Below are positions 52,637 to 62,262 of a stretch of 64,000 nt of DNA, piece after piece. The notes beneath the pieces are model-generated. The model was not told the origin of the DNA and made no database searches. It saw nothing but the letters and a program-made list of their open reading frames with translations. This DNA is from Melanopsichium pennsylvanicum (Eukaryota > Basidiomycota > Ustilaginomycetes > Ustilaginales). The number at the start of each line of letters is the position of its first letter. Position 1 is the stretch's first letter. A program made the position numbers and the translations under genes. The stretch is from the NCBI GenBank assembly GCA_900208305.1, contig OAPG01000001.1, forward strand, positions 1,550,001 to 1,614,000, read 5' to 3'.

Positions 52637-55600
52637 TCAGAAACCCATATGGGAATCAAGGAAGCGCTGATCAAATTCTGTGCCTGCTACGCGACCCCCA
52701 CTCGAGGATAGATCGGAAGGATGCGCGTTGTTGGGAATTGCTCTCGATCCTGGCTGTTGAGGACCTGCCTGGTCAACGGTCATGGATATGGCCCCGTTGT
52801 TCTGTGGTGAAGCGTTCATTCGATAACCAAAGCCGAGTGCCTCCCAGTCCGTCTCGAACGTTTCCCCATCAACCATAGATGCATTCCCCATCTGGTGCAC
52901 AACATTAACTGCAAGGCCAGAGTCGAACGTCCACTTGCTCTTTCCACAAGCACTAGGAGCGCCGCTCGCAGCTGGATCGTAGAAGCCACCCAATCCTTCT
53001 CTGTGGAACTGTGACGCTGGCTGCTCTCTAGCGCCAGCCAGCCCAATATCGGACGCTGTCACATCACCGCCCTGCTGCTGCGTTGAGGTGTGATCCATCC
53101 AACCGCTTTGATCGCTCGAAGGACCAGCCGACCAAGCTGCCTCTCTGAACAGTGCATCGAGCTCCATTGCCGACGTCGCCATTAAGGATGAAATGTCAAA
53201 GTTTGAGGGACTGTTAGGGAACATCATCTTGGGGCTATGCTCCGATTGGAAGCTGTACAAAGCATGACTTTTGTTTGCCGCGTCGACAAGGGCGGAAGAC
53301 ATGTCAAGACCTCGGCTAGGGGTCGTGGCATCACTAGCGTACGGATCCGCCGACGAAGATGCAAGTCCACTTCGATCACCGTAATTCGAGGCGGAAACGA
53401 GACCTAACGCGAGCTCGGAATGATAGCGTGCTTCGGCTTCCATGGACCAGAAAGGCCCTGGGGATGATCTCCCTTGAAGATCTTTGTTGTATGGCTGCGG
53501 ATTCGATGACGGGTGAGCTGATGCATCTTGCAGAGGTGATCGATGTGTAAGCTCAACAGCTTTGTTTGGTGCTGATCGTCGCCAATCTTGTTCTTGTGAG
53601 TATAGCGCCCATGGCGATGCATTCGCTGGTGCAGGAGCCGACCGTTTCAAATCCGTCGAGCGACCTCCCTGGTCCACTGCTGCCACGGCGCGAGTCTGCG
53701 GTTGACCAGTAGTACTGCTGCCGATGTTCACATTTTCTCCGGCTGTACCGATAGGTCGGTCTGAAACTTCTTCAGATCGTCCGCCTGCGCGAGCTGTCGC
53801 CATCCTATCGATCTTCTCGACCACCACCGATGTGGCGTAGAACATAGTGCGCAGACACTTGCGGCATTTCTCGGCTGTAGCCCACTGTAGAGAGGACAGG
53901 ACCTTGTCGCATGCAGCGGCAAAGTGATGGATCTCATCTACCTTGTTCCGAAAACCAAGCGTGACACTGGACCGGAAGGAGGCCGGATCAGTAGCACTGA
54001 TCTGCCAGACTGCATACAAGTAGCTGGTGCATGCGATGAAGACGTTATGACCTGTCATCCAAGTGTAGTTCATCTGTCCTTCCTTTGACAAGGTGGCGTA
54101 CATGTTGATGATGCTGCGACTGCATTCCTCGACGTTGGCGAGATCCTTGCGAGAAGCGTTGGGGAAGCGAGGGCTGAGACCGTACACCATAAGGAGAGTT
54201 TGTTGGTAGTTGAGCTCAAGAAAGATGGGATTGTAGCCGCAACCGTTTGCCTCGAGATCCTCCTTTGACGCAGGCGCATACCGTCGCCACGCATGCAGCC
54301 TCCGCAAAATGTCGGTCTTCCAGTGAGCATACGTGTCGAAGCGGCGCGGCAGCTCTGCATTCTGATAGAGCATGGATTGAATCTCAGACTGGAGAATGCG
54401 CATGCGGAAGAAGGACAAGGAGACCCACCGACTGGCATCTTTTGGTTTCGGCAGTGATACGGGCAGACTCTGGCTCGGCGAATCTTGCGCGTCACTAGTG
54501 CTTGACTGAAGTGTGGCCAAAGTAGAGGCAGCTTCTCTTCGCGCCATCTCGGTCGAAGAGTCAATGCCATCCTCAGCAGCATCGACAGGCTCTAATTCAT
54601 CTGCGGCATCTCCGATGGAAATATGGACCATTTCGAGTTCGTTGTGTACCCACGGTAGGTTCACCTTGATGTCGGAATCGGCAATGCCGAAGGGACGGCC
54701 AAGGTGGACGCAAACTTGACGATCGAGGGCGTATGAGCACCAGAATAGTCTTCGCTTCCTCTCTATTAGAGTCTCGCTTACATCTTGCGAATGGTGTGCA
54801 GACGCATCCAATAACCCTGGGGTCTCCGTGTAAAGACCTATACCTGTCGTCAGGCGGAGAGCGACACCGAGGCAATACCAGACCCCCGGTTTCATGGGTC
54901 GCATGATTGAGTAAAGAGCTGTGAGGAGGAGACATTGGAGCTGCTCGAGTGCGTCTCGGCCCATGATAGCACCAATGTTACCTTCCTGTCCAGAACCCAT
55001 GAGGCGTCGTGGATCTAGAAAGCGCATGGCTGCCTCGTGATGGTTCTCGGCGCTCCAGCTGGAGCGAGTCCAGCCCATGGCGGCGGCGATGGCAAAAACC
55101 AGGTGGAAAAGGTGACCATCTGCTGGTTGCAACTCGATTGCGATCTTATCATCGTCGTCTCGCACCTGGCGTCGTTCCTCTGGCGAGAGCTTGGCTCTCG
55201 CCCTTCCCAGACCGGTCTTACATGCTCTCTCGAATCGACTCATGAATGATGCTCTGTCGAGGATGGGCAGCTGCGGGTTAACTCGTTCAAAGTAGGCGTC
55301 AATGAGTTTCCTCGCGATCGACAGCGGCGGGAAGGGAGCAGGCAGCGGTGAAGGCTTGAGAGCCTGTTCAGGTGCGGGAACGGTAATATCTGCCGTCTCT
55401 GTGGCGGTTGCATACTGCATTGGATCGCCATCGTCGAAAGGAGAATTTTTCTTGGCATCGGGAGGCGTGGCAGTGTCGCTGCGTAGTGATCCAGGCTTGA
55501 CTTCGGCTTTGGTCAAAGCATCTCTACTACCACTGTCGAGAATCTCTCGCGCGTCCCCTGAAAGCTTGGCAGCATCCCTCGATGAATGACCCTTTGCTCG

Positions 55601-56416
55601 TCTGCTGATATCATCTCCAAGGCTTTGAGCCCCGGCTCGTTTGCCGCGCGCGGTGGAGCCAGGGTCGCGGATGTGGAGACCTGCCTGCGCAGATTGCTGA
55701 ATAGCCTGACAAAGCAGTCGTGCGGGCGAGAGTCCACTCGCGTGCGAGTTAAGGCGGCCGAGGGATGGGCGCATGTTGTTCTGTCTTAGCTCATCGACTT
55801 TTGATGGGATAACCTCGACTCCGGCTGGACCTAGAATGAGACCTGGCAAGGAATGACTCGCTGCCTCTTGCCGTTGCTGGCTGCGAGGCGATGCTGCAAG
55901 GCGCTTGGTAGGTCGAAGATCAGGTGGTGCGACTGACTCGGAAGGGTCGAGTGGAAACTCAAATTTGACATGTTGAAGTGGACGCTTCATACCCAACGAA
56001 GCGGCTTCCGCAGATTGAGAAGGGGGCTCTTCGTTGAGGAGACGTTCCAGCTCTGCATTTTGAGCGCGAAGCTCGGCCACCTGATGCTCGAGATCGACGA
56101 TGTAGCTACGACTAACTTCGCGGCCGGTGGCCGAGTCGATGCCAACGCATGGCTCCCCTGCTTTGACACAGGATCCGCATGCTGGGAAAGCCTGATCACA
56201 CTTTATTTTCTTGGATCGGCATCTCTTGCAGACTAACACAGCGCGAGCGAGAGGCTTACATCCATCGATTTTGCTTGATTCGATTGCCGAACTTGAGTTG
56301 CGCGCCTTCTCTGCCTTAGGCTTTGTAGCTTTTGCTGTCGGAGAAGCCGTGGGGCGCGTCGATGTGCTGGACGAGCCGCTTGCCTCGCCATTGGATCCGT
56401 AATTGACGGTAGACAT
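52637..56416 (-). CDS. Zn2Cys6 transcription factor, Ppr1-like zinc cluster
   Basis: Fungal regulator of 1259 aa in one exon. The zinc cluster uses Cys63, 66, 73, 80, 83 and 90 (CKRCRSKKIKCDQAFPACGSC; spacing 2-6-6-2-6). It is followed by VGIDSATGREVSRSYIVDLE and a coiled coil to about residue 130; this linker closely resembles the Ppr1 (pyrimidine pathway) class. The middle homology domain starts near 370 (ARKLIDAYFERVNPQLPILDRASFMSRFE) and continues through MGWTRSS, GVALRLTTGIGLYTE, RKRRLFWCSYALDRQVCVHLGRPFGI. The C-terminus (about 900–1259) is Ser/Ala/Gly-rich and probably activating. Whether it controls uracil synthesis here is not shown; many paralogues share this cluster. Confidence 0.9.
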   Translation of the reverse strand: MSTVNYGSNGEASGSSSTSTRPTASPTAKATKPKAEKARNSSSAIESSKIDGCKPLARAVLVCKRCRSKKIKCDQAFPACGSCVKAGEPCVGIDSATGREVSRSYIVDLEHQVAELRAQNAELERLLNEEPPSQSAEAASLGMKRPLQHVKFEFPLDPSESVAPPDLRPTKRLAASPRSQQRQEAASHSLPGLILGPAGVEVIPSKVDELRQNNMRPSLGRLNSHASGLSPARLLCQAIQQSAQAGLHIRDPGSTARGKRAGAQSLGDDISRRAKGHSSRDAAKLSGDAREILDSGSRDALTKAEVKPGSLRSDTATPPDAKKNSPFDDGDPMQYATATETADITVPAPEQALKPSPLPAPFPPLSIARKLIDAYFERVNPQLPILDRASFMSRFERACKTGLGRARAKLSPEERRQVRDDDDKIAIELQPADGHLFHLVFAIAAAMGWTRSSWSAENHHEAAMRFLDPRRLMGSGQEGNIGAIMGRDALEQLQCLLLTALYSIMRPMKPGVWYCLGVALRLTTGIGLYTETPGLLDASAHHSQDVSETLIERKRRLFWCSYALDRQVCVHLGRPFGIADSDIKVNLPWVHNELEMVHISIGDAADELEPVDAAEDGIDSSTEMARREAASTLATLQSSTSDAQDSPSQSLPVSLPKPKDASRWVSLSFFRMRILQSEIQSMLYQNAELPRRFDTYAHWKTDILRRLHAWRRYAPASKEDLEANGCGYNPIFLELNYQQTLLMVYGLSPRFPNASRKDLANVEECSRSIINMYATLSKEGQMNYTWMTGHNVFIACTSYLYAVWQISATDPASFRSSVTLGFRNKVDEIHHFAAACDKVLSSLQWATAEKCRKCLRTMFYATSVVVEKIDRMATARAGGRSEEVSDRPIGTAGENVNIGSSTTGQPQTRAVAAVDQGGRSTDLKRSAPAPANASPWALYSQEQDWRRSAPNKAVELTHRSPLQDASAHPSSNPQPYNKDLQGRSSPGPFWSMEAEARYHSELALGLVSASNYGDRSGLASSSADPYASDATTPSRGLDMSSALVDAANKSHALYSFQSEHSPKMMFPNSPSNFDISSLMATSAMELDALFREAAWSAGPSSDQSGWMDHTSTQQQGGDVTASDIGLAGAREQPASQFHREGLGGFYDPAASGAPSACGKSKWTFDSGLAVNVVHQMGNASMVDGETFETDWEALGFGYRMNASPQNNGAISMTVDQAGPQQPGSRAIPNNAHPSDLSSSGGRVAGTEFDQRFLDSHMGF

Positions 56417-57638
56417 GCCGAGAGTGCGGAGTATGATGGGGCTGAATGGTTGAACGTGATAATTGCACTGACCAGCGCAGATCGGAGAGGCCTGCTAAGC
56501 TAGTCAATGAAGAGCCCTCAGACGAGCGAACGCGCAGTTCCTTGATTGTCGCGAATGTGATCTGTATTTGAGTGGTCACGCATTTGCTTTCATCACGCTT
56601 GAGTAGCAGGAGCCTCGTCAGCAGATGAGAGTTATAGTGTCCTGCCTTCTTGCGGTAGTTGCTTTTCTTGCTGCTATTGCTGCTGCTAGAGGGGGATCGG
56701 GAGCAGGATTAGGAGATGCAAGCTTGTGAAGAATTGGTTCGGATCTAACCGAGATGGTTGCGTGAAAGTGGCATCGGATGAAGCGGAAGCTGCCACTTTT
56801 GCAGTCTCAAGATTCGGCGTCGATATATCACGTAAGGTCCGCTGTGCTGAAAGACTGGCCGACAGTCTGAATGAAGCGCAGGCTTGCGGAAAGCTTAAGC
56901 TTGGATATGGTTGGCTGGATGTGTTCGGATGCTCCGGTGCGGCAAACGGAACTGTAAAAGGTGTTTTGGCTCCGATGTCAACAAGCAGCTAGCAGTGAGC
57001 CATCAGTGCTTAGTGGCAGACCAGGAACTGGCGGATGAAAGCCGAGATAGGGCCGAACACAAGTGGTTGGTGGATAGAGTGGGCCGAAGGTGCTTGCTGC
57101 TCAAGTTGACCTCGACATCCGAGCATGAAGACAGCCCAGTTCCAAGTACGGGGGGTACCGTAATTTACAGTAATGTACTTCGAGACCCTTACATGTGAGG
57201 CTGCGTCTCTCGCTGGGAAAGCAGGTTTGCTCTCTATTTACGAGGAAAACTTTGACAAAGTCTAACACTTTTATACCCCGGCAAAACTGAACCTCGATTG
57301 ACTCTGAAATCTGGCGAGCACGAGCCAATTTGAGCGGATACACTCCCACGCACGAAAAGCTATCCTGAAGCTGCCAAGATGCTCCACACGCGGGAGCGAA
57401 CCCTGAAGACTCCACTTCATCAAAAAAGACTTGGGCCCACACAGATACAGCCAATCCACTCTACCTCCCCCACCATTTCATTGTGTCCCCTCTACTTTGC
57501 CTTCAGAGGCCTCGTTGCACTCTCTTCATCACTCTACAAGCTCAACGAGTGTTGCTTCTTCACTCTTGATTGCTACACAAATCCGGCAAGCAGCCCGCCA
57601 GCCCACTCTTTCTCCTTCAGATACTTCACTCGACAATC
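56417..57638. other. Divergent region, Zn2Cys6 / CUE gene
   Basis: 1.2 kb between divergent start codons. The part nearest the CUE gene (about 57430–57638) is pyrimidine-rich leader-like DNA. Open frames at 56726–57198 have no recognisable features. Confidence 0.45.
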
Positions 57639-58148
57639 ATGTCGGAACCTACTCAAAATTGTGAGGTCGATCTCAAGTCTCTCGAACTCGCTCTCAGTGA
57701 TTGCGAGGCTGCTTCCGAATTGCCCGCTGACATCCTGCAAAAGAGCTCAGACACGTTAGCGCAACCGCCCGCTGAAACTCAGTCTTCGATCGGCTCTGCC
57801 GACCCAAGTGCCAAGCATGCACAGAAAACCTCTTCGCCAGCAACCTTGTCGCCATCTTCGCCTCGAGCAATGTCGCCTTCCTTAATGCCTGTTCATCCAG
57901 AAGCGGAAGTACCGCCGGCGGTCGCCGAGCTTCAAGCCATGTTCCCTGATATGGACCATGACACCATCGCTGATGTTCTGTCTTCACGCGGCGGTGACCA
58001 TGAGTCAGCTGTCAATGCACTTTTGCAGATGTCCGATCCAAATTTCAAGCCTTCGACGACCGAGACTAGAACAGAGTCAGACGCTCTTCTGGCGCAGACC
58101 ATCGCCATGGAGGAAGAGCACAGGCATCATGAGCGACTAGCCAGACAT

Positions 58149-58182
<34 letters not shown>

Positions 58183-59357
58183 GCAGTGGACGAGGCGGAG
58201 GTGGTGCCGGATCGTTCTTCAACGGGCTTCTCAACCCTGATGCAAGAGAGACTTCCACTCCGTCTACCCCATCCTACGATCCCAACGCACTAACGTACCA
58301 GCCTCGAGTTAGGAGAACCAACCGAGCTGCCGTTGGTGCAAGGGCATCTCATGTCGCATCCCATCATCCTTCGGCCTCGTCTCCATGGTATGAGCAAGGC
58401 GACAGCGCCGTTCCAGGCATGCCCGGTGCGAAGGAAGCCAAGCAGTGGCAGGACGAGATCAATCGTATGGCAGAAAATGGTCTGGCTAAAGCTGCATCGA
58501 CCTTCTCAAACCTTCGTCAGAAAGCCAATGCCGCTTTCAACAATCCTCAAGACGGTTCCTCCGGCACAGGTCAGCCTGGCGCAAATGGCACTGCCGGAAA
58601 CACCGTTGCTGGAGCCGGAGCTGGAACAGGCTTTGCGCAAGCCTTCCAGAACTTCAGAAATCAATCTGGTCGAGGCTCCTCGACCTTCGAACAGCAGACA
58701 GCAGCGTCCACTGCATTAGGCCGTCACGGGTTTACTTCGCCCCGATCACCCCATGCAAGCGAATACGATCAAGATCCATCGCCAGTGTCGGAGAATGAGC
58801 TGGCGAAGATCATCTTCCGAGGTGGCGATGGAGGCGCAGGCGCGACTAACAAGTCGGCAGCAAGTAAAGCGCGGGGCTTGGCAGAGCGTTACGGTCTAGG
58901 TATCAAAGATACTGGCCGAGCCAACCCAGGAGCGACAACGCAGTCTCGGTCTGCATCTGCTGGGACAATTTCTGACTACGCAGGATGGGAGCAGGCTGGC
59001 CGCACGCCAATTTCTATCAAAGACAACTCCGCATCGGATCAAAAAGCTACCGAAGGTCAAAAGAACTCGGTGGCGCTGATGGACTCTGCGAGCAGTCGTG
59101 GAATTACAAGCCCTCGTCCTGATGAGAGCCCTATCAAGGAGGCTGCTCCGTCGTCGACTGCTGCTAGTACCAGGGCAGGCAAAGGAGCTGCCCCCATTGC
59201 CGCAGCTGCCGGTGTTGGAGCAGGCGTTGGAGCAGGCGTTGGAGCAGGCGTTGGAGCAGGTATCGGCGCAGCCACCCTCGCTAAGCAGGACGACGACTCT
59301 GCAGATGACTCGGACGATCTCGAGTACGTCAGCAATCCTTTCGAGGACGAAGACTGA
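57639..59357 (+). CDS. CUE-domain ubiquitin-binding protein (Cue5-like)
   Basis: Probable ubiquitin-binding adaptor. Yeast Cue5 links ubiquitinated aggregates to autophagy. The single exon encodes 572 aa from MSEPTQN. The CUE domain lies at about 94–135 (VAELQAMFPDMDHDTIADVL and ESAVNALLQMSDP), with the ubiquitin-contact MFP at 101–103. A helix with a Gln run follows (ALLAQTIAMEEE; poly-Gln encoded near 58148–58180). The middle is disordered, with one short helix (WQDEINRMAENGLAKAAS). A GVGA repeat precedes an acidic C-terminus ending SNPFEDED, where NPF could bind EH domains. Apart from the CUE domain, similarity is limited, so orthology to Cue5 is tentative. Confidence 0.82.
58148..58180. 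repeat. CAG triplet run (poly-Gln in CUE protein)
   Basis: A CAG run encodes about 11 Gln just after the CUE-linked helix. Confidence 0.85.
59211..59262. repeat. 12-bp coding repeat (GVGA)
   Basis: Four near-identical GGAGCAGGCGTT-type units encode repeated Gly-Val-Gly-Ala in the C-terminal part of the CUE protein. Confidence 0.85.
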
Positions 59358-59565
59358 TTCATTCTCACGTCGTCTTATTCAATCGTTCTCCGCGCAGCAT
59401 CAACATTGTTTGCAATGAGAGGATCCATGACAAAGTTCTTGCACGGTGACAGAAGGAGTAGTGACAAATGCAATGCAACAATAAAAACTGTAGAGTAGTG
59501 ACAGTAATCATAGGTATTAAAGATAACAAGAAGCAAGACACAATTGTGTTTATGTGTTTGCAAAA

Positions 59566-62262
59566 TTAGATGAGACGACCAGCCGGATCGGTCCTCCAGA
59601 CCTTGATTCCCTTGCTGTCGTCGGTTGAGACGATGATCCTCGATGCCGTCTGTCCCCTCTCCGTTTGATGAAGGGGGTCATTTGCAGTAGCAAGCAAAGC
59701 TGCGGTTGCGGAGGGGGCGAAGATCGCACACCGAACGATACCACTGCCAGCATGCCAACTGCGCCAAGTGGAATTATCTCCTACATCAGACCCCTTGTTG
59801 CCCTTGATGGACTTGTTCCTCTTCATGCCTGAGAATAGGGAAGCAAGTAGTGGAGCGTTGGAAGCAAGGCTCCAAACGTGGATGGATGCGTCCTCACTAC
59901 CTGAAACGATGAACTGCGAATCATTTGATGCGGTGGCGCGAATCTGGCTGCTCTTGTTGAGATAACTTGTCGACTTGAAGCGAGAGATGAGTCGACGCGA
60001 GGCGATGCTGTATATTCGGACGCGCGAGTCGTTCGAAGTGACAGTCATGTATTCCGCCGCACCTTTCTCAGAGGATTTGTCTGCATCAGAAATGGCGTCA
60101 AGCTTGATAGGCTGAATGCTGGTGATCTTACTAGCGTGAGTGCCCTTTTTGGCAGCAGCGGACTTGACCGTGACCGTATTGACAGAAGTCAAGGAATCCT
60201 CGCACGAGAAGGTATGCATCAAGCCCTGATGCGTACCTACGCATACCACTGCACCACTGACGGAGAATGCCACAGCAGTGATGACACCCGGTATGTCTTT
60301 GATCGACTGAACTCTCCTCGCTGAGATGTTCCACAGCCTCAGCTTACAATCTAGCCCTCCCGTGACAAAGAATCTATCATCTGTGGGATGGAAGTCGACG
60401 CTGGAAACAGTTGCAGAAGTACTGAAGGTACAGAGACAGCCAGTTCGGTTGGGATGCCATAGCTTTGCGGTCTTATCGCTGCTGCAACTGAGGAGGAAGT
60501 TGTTCTTGCTCCAAGACAGGTCCAACACGTCGCCGGTGTGGCCAGAGAAGATGCGTACGGGGGCAGACTTGAACACGGGTGCGAATTCGGGTGTGCGTTG
60601 CTCGGCCTTGGTGGTGTTCTGGGAGCAGGTAGAGGACAGCTTTTTGTGACATGTTATTTCTACAGCTCGCTGCTGGGCCAAGCCTATTACCTCAGCGCGC
60701 TCGGCGGGACTGGTGATTACTTCGTAGACACGTATCACTTGATCGGATCCCGCAGCAGCAAGGTACCTACCGTCGAGCGAAAACTGCAGGGCGTATGTTT
60801 TGCGCTTGGGTACAAGAGATTTGCTCCTCTTGAGCCTGCCATCTTCAGGCACGTCCAGCTCGCCAGAGTTGCTAGCGTTGAGGATAGGTGACTTGGGCGG
60901 AACTGCGTCGCTAGCGCCAGAGGAAGAGTTGGTGACCGATGATGTTGTGGTGAGGTGACTGCTGTTGCTGAGCTGGCGATCGACTGCGGCTCTTTGCTGG
61001 TAAGCCTGTGCGGACTTCGCTGGTGAGTCTCCTTCTTCGTAGTCAAAAGAGGTGCCAGGCATGATACCATGTACTTGATAGTCTGCGCGGTCAGAGATGC
61101 CTGAAGGTGAAGTGGGGCGAGATCGTACCCAACTCGCACGCTTAGCTCGGCGCTCTGAACTTGGCCTAGCGCCTAATTCGATTTGAGCGAATGAAGGACT
61201 CACTGCTTCCGACGCTGTCCTGCTGAGGTTTCCACTTTGATAAGTCGACGCAGGAGCATGTAGTTCCTGGGCGAGGAAGAGTCTCTCAAAGTCGACCTCC
61301 TTGCCAGCTTTGGACTTGGAGCGGAGCTTCGTCTTGGTGGCCTTGGGTGGCAGGATGGTGCTGTATGAGGTGGAAGGTTCGGCGTCGGCGTGATTAGCAG
61401 AAGCGGCGGATCGAATGCTTTCTTGGCTTTGTATCTTCTTCATGTTAGGGCGGGAGCAACTGCTGCATGATGCTGAAGACATACTGCTGAAAGTAGTTGA
61501 GCGGTTGGGAGGAGCCTGTGCATGCATGGACTCGGACCACGCCGCGAACTGGGACGCTGGCGGAACGATGGTAGCGTCGTGTGGTGTGGATGCATCAGCG
61601 GTGTGAGGACGCCCTTTGCGAGCTTCGCTGTTGGCGGAAGAGGCAAAGAGACCACCTCCGAGCCTCCATACACCCCCGAGCCTGGGTGAAGACATGGGCC
61701 AGGGTTCTGATGGTTCAAGGAACGTGAGCGCGGGCATGGGTGTGACAGACGCTGATTGCACTGTCGAGTCAGATGGTAATTCTGGTTCGCCAGCTAGATG
61801 CTGGACATGAGAGGATGTAGTCGGAGACTGAGCGCGTTGTTTGTTGACTTGTAGCTCGTTGAGACCTGCTACGAGGTTAGGTGGTGAAGAGAGACTGCTG
61901 CCGCCGTCGCTGATCAAGGTGTCGGGAGTGTCGTGACCCCAGAATGACAACCGAGGTAGTCGGAACCCCTTCTTGACATTAAATGGTGGTGTAGGAGGGC
62001 GATGATGTGGTTCGTCGGAGACCCAGGATGACGTGGACGACGTGGAAGATGATGGAGAGAACGTAGGTCTAGAGTCTGACGAAACGGTAGGAAAGCAAAT
62101 CTGAGGCAAGTGCTGAGCTACGGCTGTGGATGGCGAATCATTATGTTGAAGCTGTTCTGAAGAGGGGATAGAGGAGCTGGAGCTCTTGCTCGTCAGAGAC
62201 TGAGACTGAGACTGAGACTGAGACTGAGACTGAGACTGAGAGTGAGACTGAGGAGTGGTCAT
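59566..62262 (-). CDS. WD40-repeat protein, Dgr2/WDR44-like
   Basis: Fungal protein of the WDR44/Dgr2/Laf1 class, 898 aa in one exon. The N-terminus is Ser/Pro-rich and begins with a Ser-Gln dipeptide repeat. The conserved pre-propeller segment reads KAGKEVDFERLFLAQEL (near 310–340). WD repeats start with YALQFSLDGRYLAAAGSDQVIRVYEV, followed by FSGHTGDVLDLSWSKNNFLLSCSSDKTAKLWH, TVSSVDFHPTDDRFFVTGGLDCKLRLWN, ITAVAFSVSGAVVCVGTHQG, VTSNDSRVRIYS and FIVSGSEDASIHVWS, ending DSKGIKVWRTDPAGRLI (each listed as a separate repeat). WDR44 binds Rab11 on recycling endosomes; S. pombe Laf1 associates with histone deacetylase. Function here is not settled. It converges with the CUE gene (208 bp). Confidence 0.87.
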   Translation of the reverse strand: MTTPQSHSQSQSQSQSQSQSQSLTSKSSSSSIPSSEQLQHNDSPSTAVAQHLPQICFPTVSSDSRPTFSPSSSTSSTSSWVSDEPHHRPPTPPFNVKKGFRLPRLSFWGHDTPDTLISDGGSSLSSPPNLVAGLNELQVNKQRAQSPTTSSHVQHLAGEPELPSDSTVQSASVTPMPALTFLEPSEPWPMSSPRLGGVWRLGGGLFASSANSEARKGRPHTADASTPHDATIVPPASQFAAWSESMHAQAPPNRSTTFSSMSSASCSSCSRPNMKKIQSQESIRSAASANHADAEPSTSYSTILPPKATKTKLRSKSKAGKEVDFERLFLAQELHAPASTYQSGNLSRTASEAVSPSFAQIELGARPSSERRAKRASWVRSRPTSPSGISDRADYQVHGIMPGTSFDYEEGDSPAKSAQAYQQRAAVDRQLSNSSHLTTTSSVTNSSSGASDAVPPKSPILNASNSGELDVPEDGRLKRSKSLVPKRKTYALQFSLDGRYLAAAGSDQVIRVYEVITSPAERAEVIGLAQQRAVEITCHKKLSSTCSQNTTKAEQRTPEFAPVFKSAPVRIFSGHTGDVLDLSWSKNNFLLSCSSDKTAKLWHPNRTGCLCTFSTSATVSSVDFHPTDDRFFVTGGLDCKLRLWNISARRVQSIKDIPGVITAVAFSVSGAVVCVGTHQGLMHTFSCEDSLTSVNTVTVKSAAAKKGTHASKITSIQPIKLDAISDADKSSEKGAAEYMTVTSNDSRVRIYSIASRRLISRFKSTSYLNKSSQIRATASNDSQFIVSGSEDASIHVWSLASNAPLLASLFSGMKRNKSIKGNKGSDVGDNSTWRSWHAGSGIVRCAIFAPSATAALLATANDPLHQTERGQTASRIIVSTDDSKGIKVWRTDPAGRLI
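62197..62240. repeat. Hexamer repeat encoding Ser-Gln
   Basis: On the + strand, GACTGA units. On the coding minus strand they encode the alternating Ser-Gln stretch at the N-terminus of the WD40 protein. Confidence 0.85.

Noticed and set aside
56726..57198. Two overlapping plus-strand frames of about 90 residues
   Set aside because: They have no domain, no leader features and sit in a divergent promoter region.
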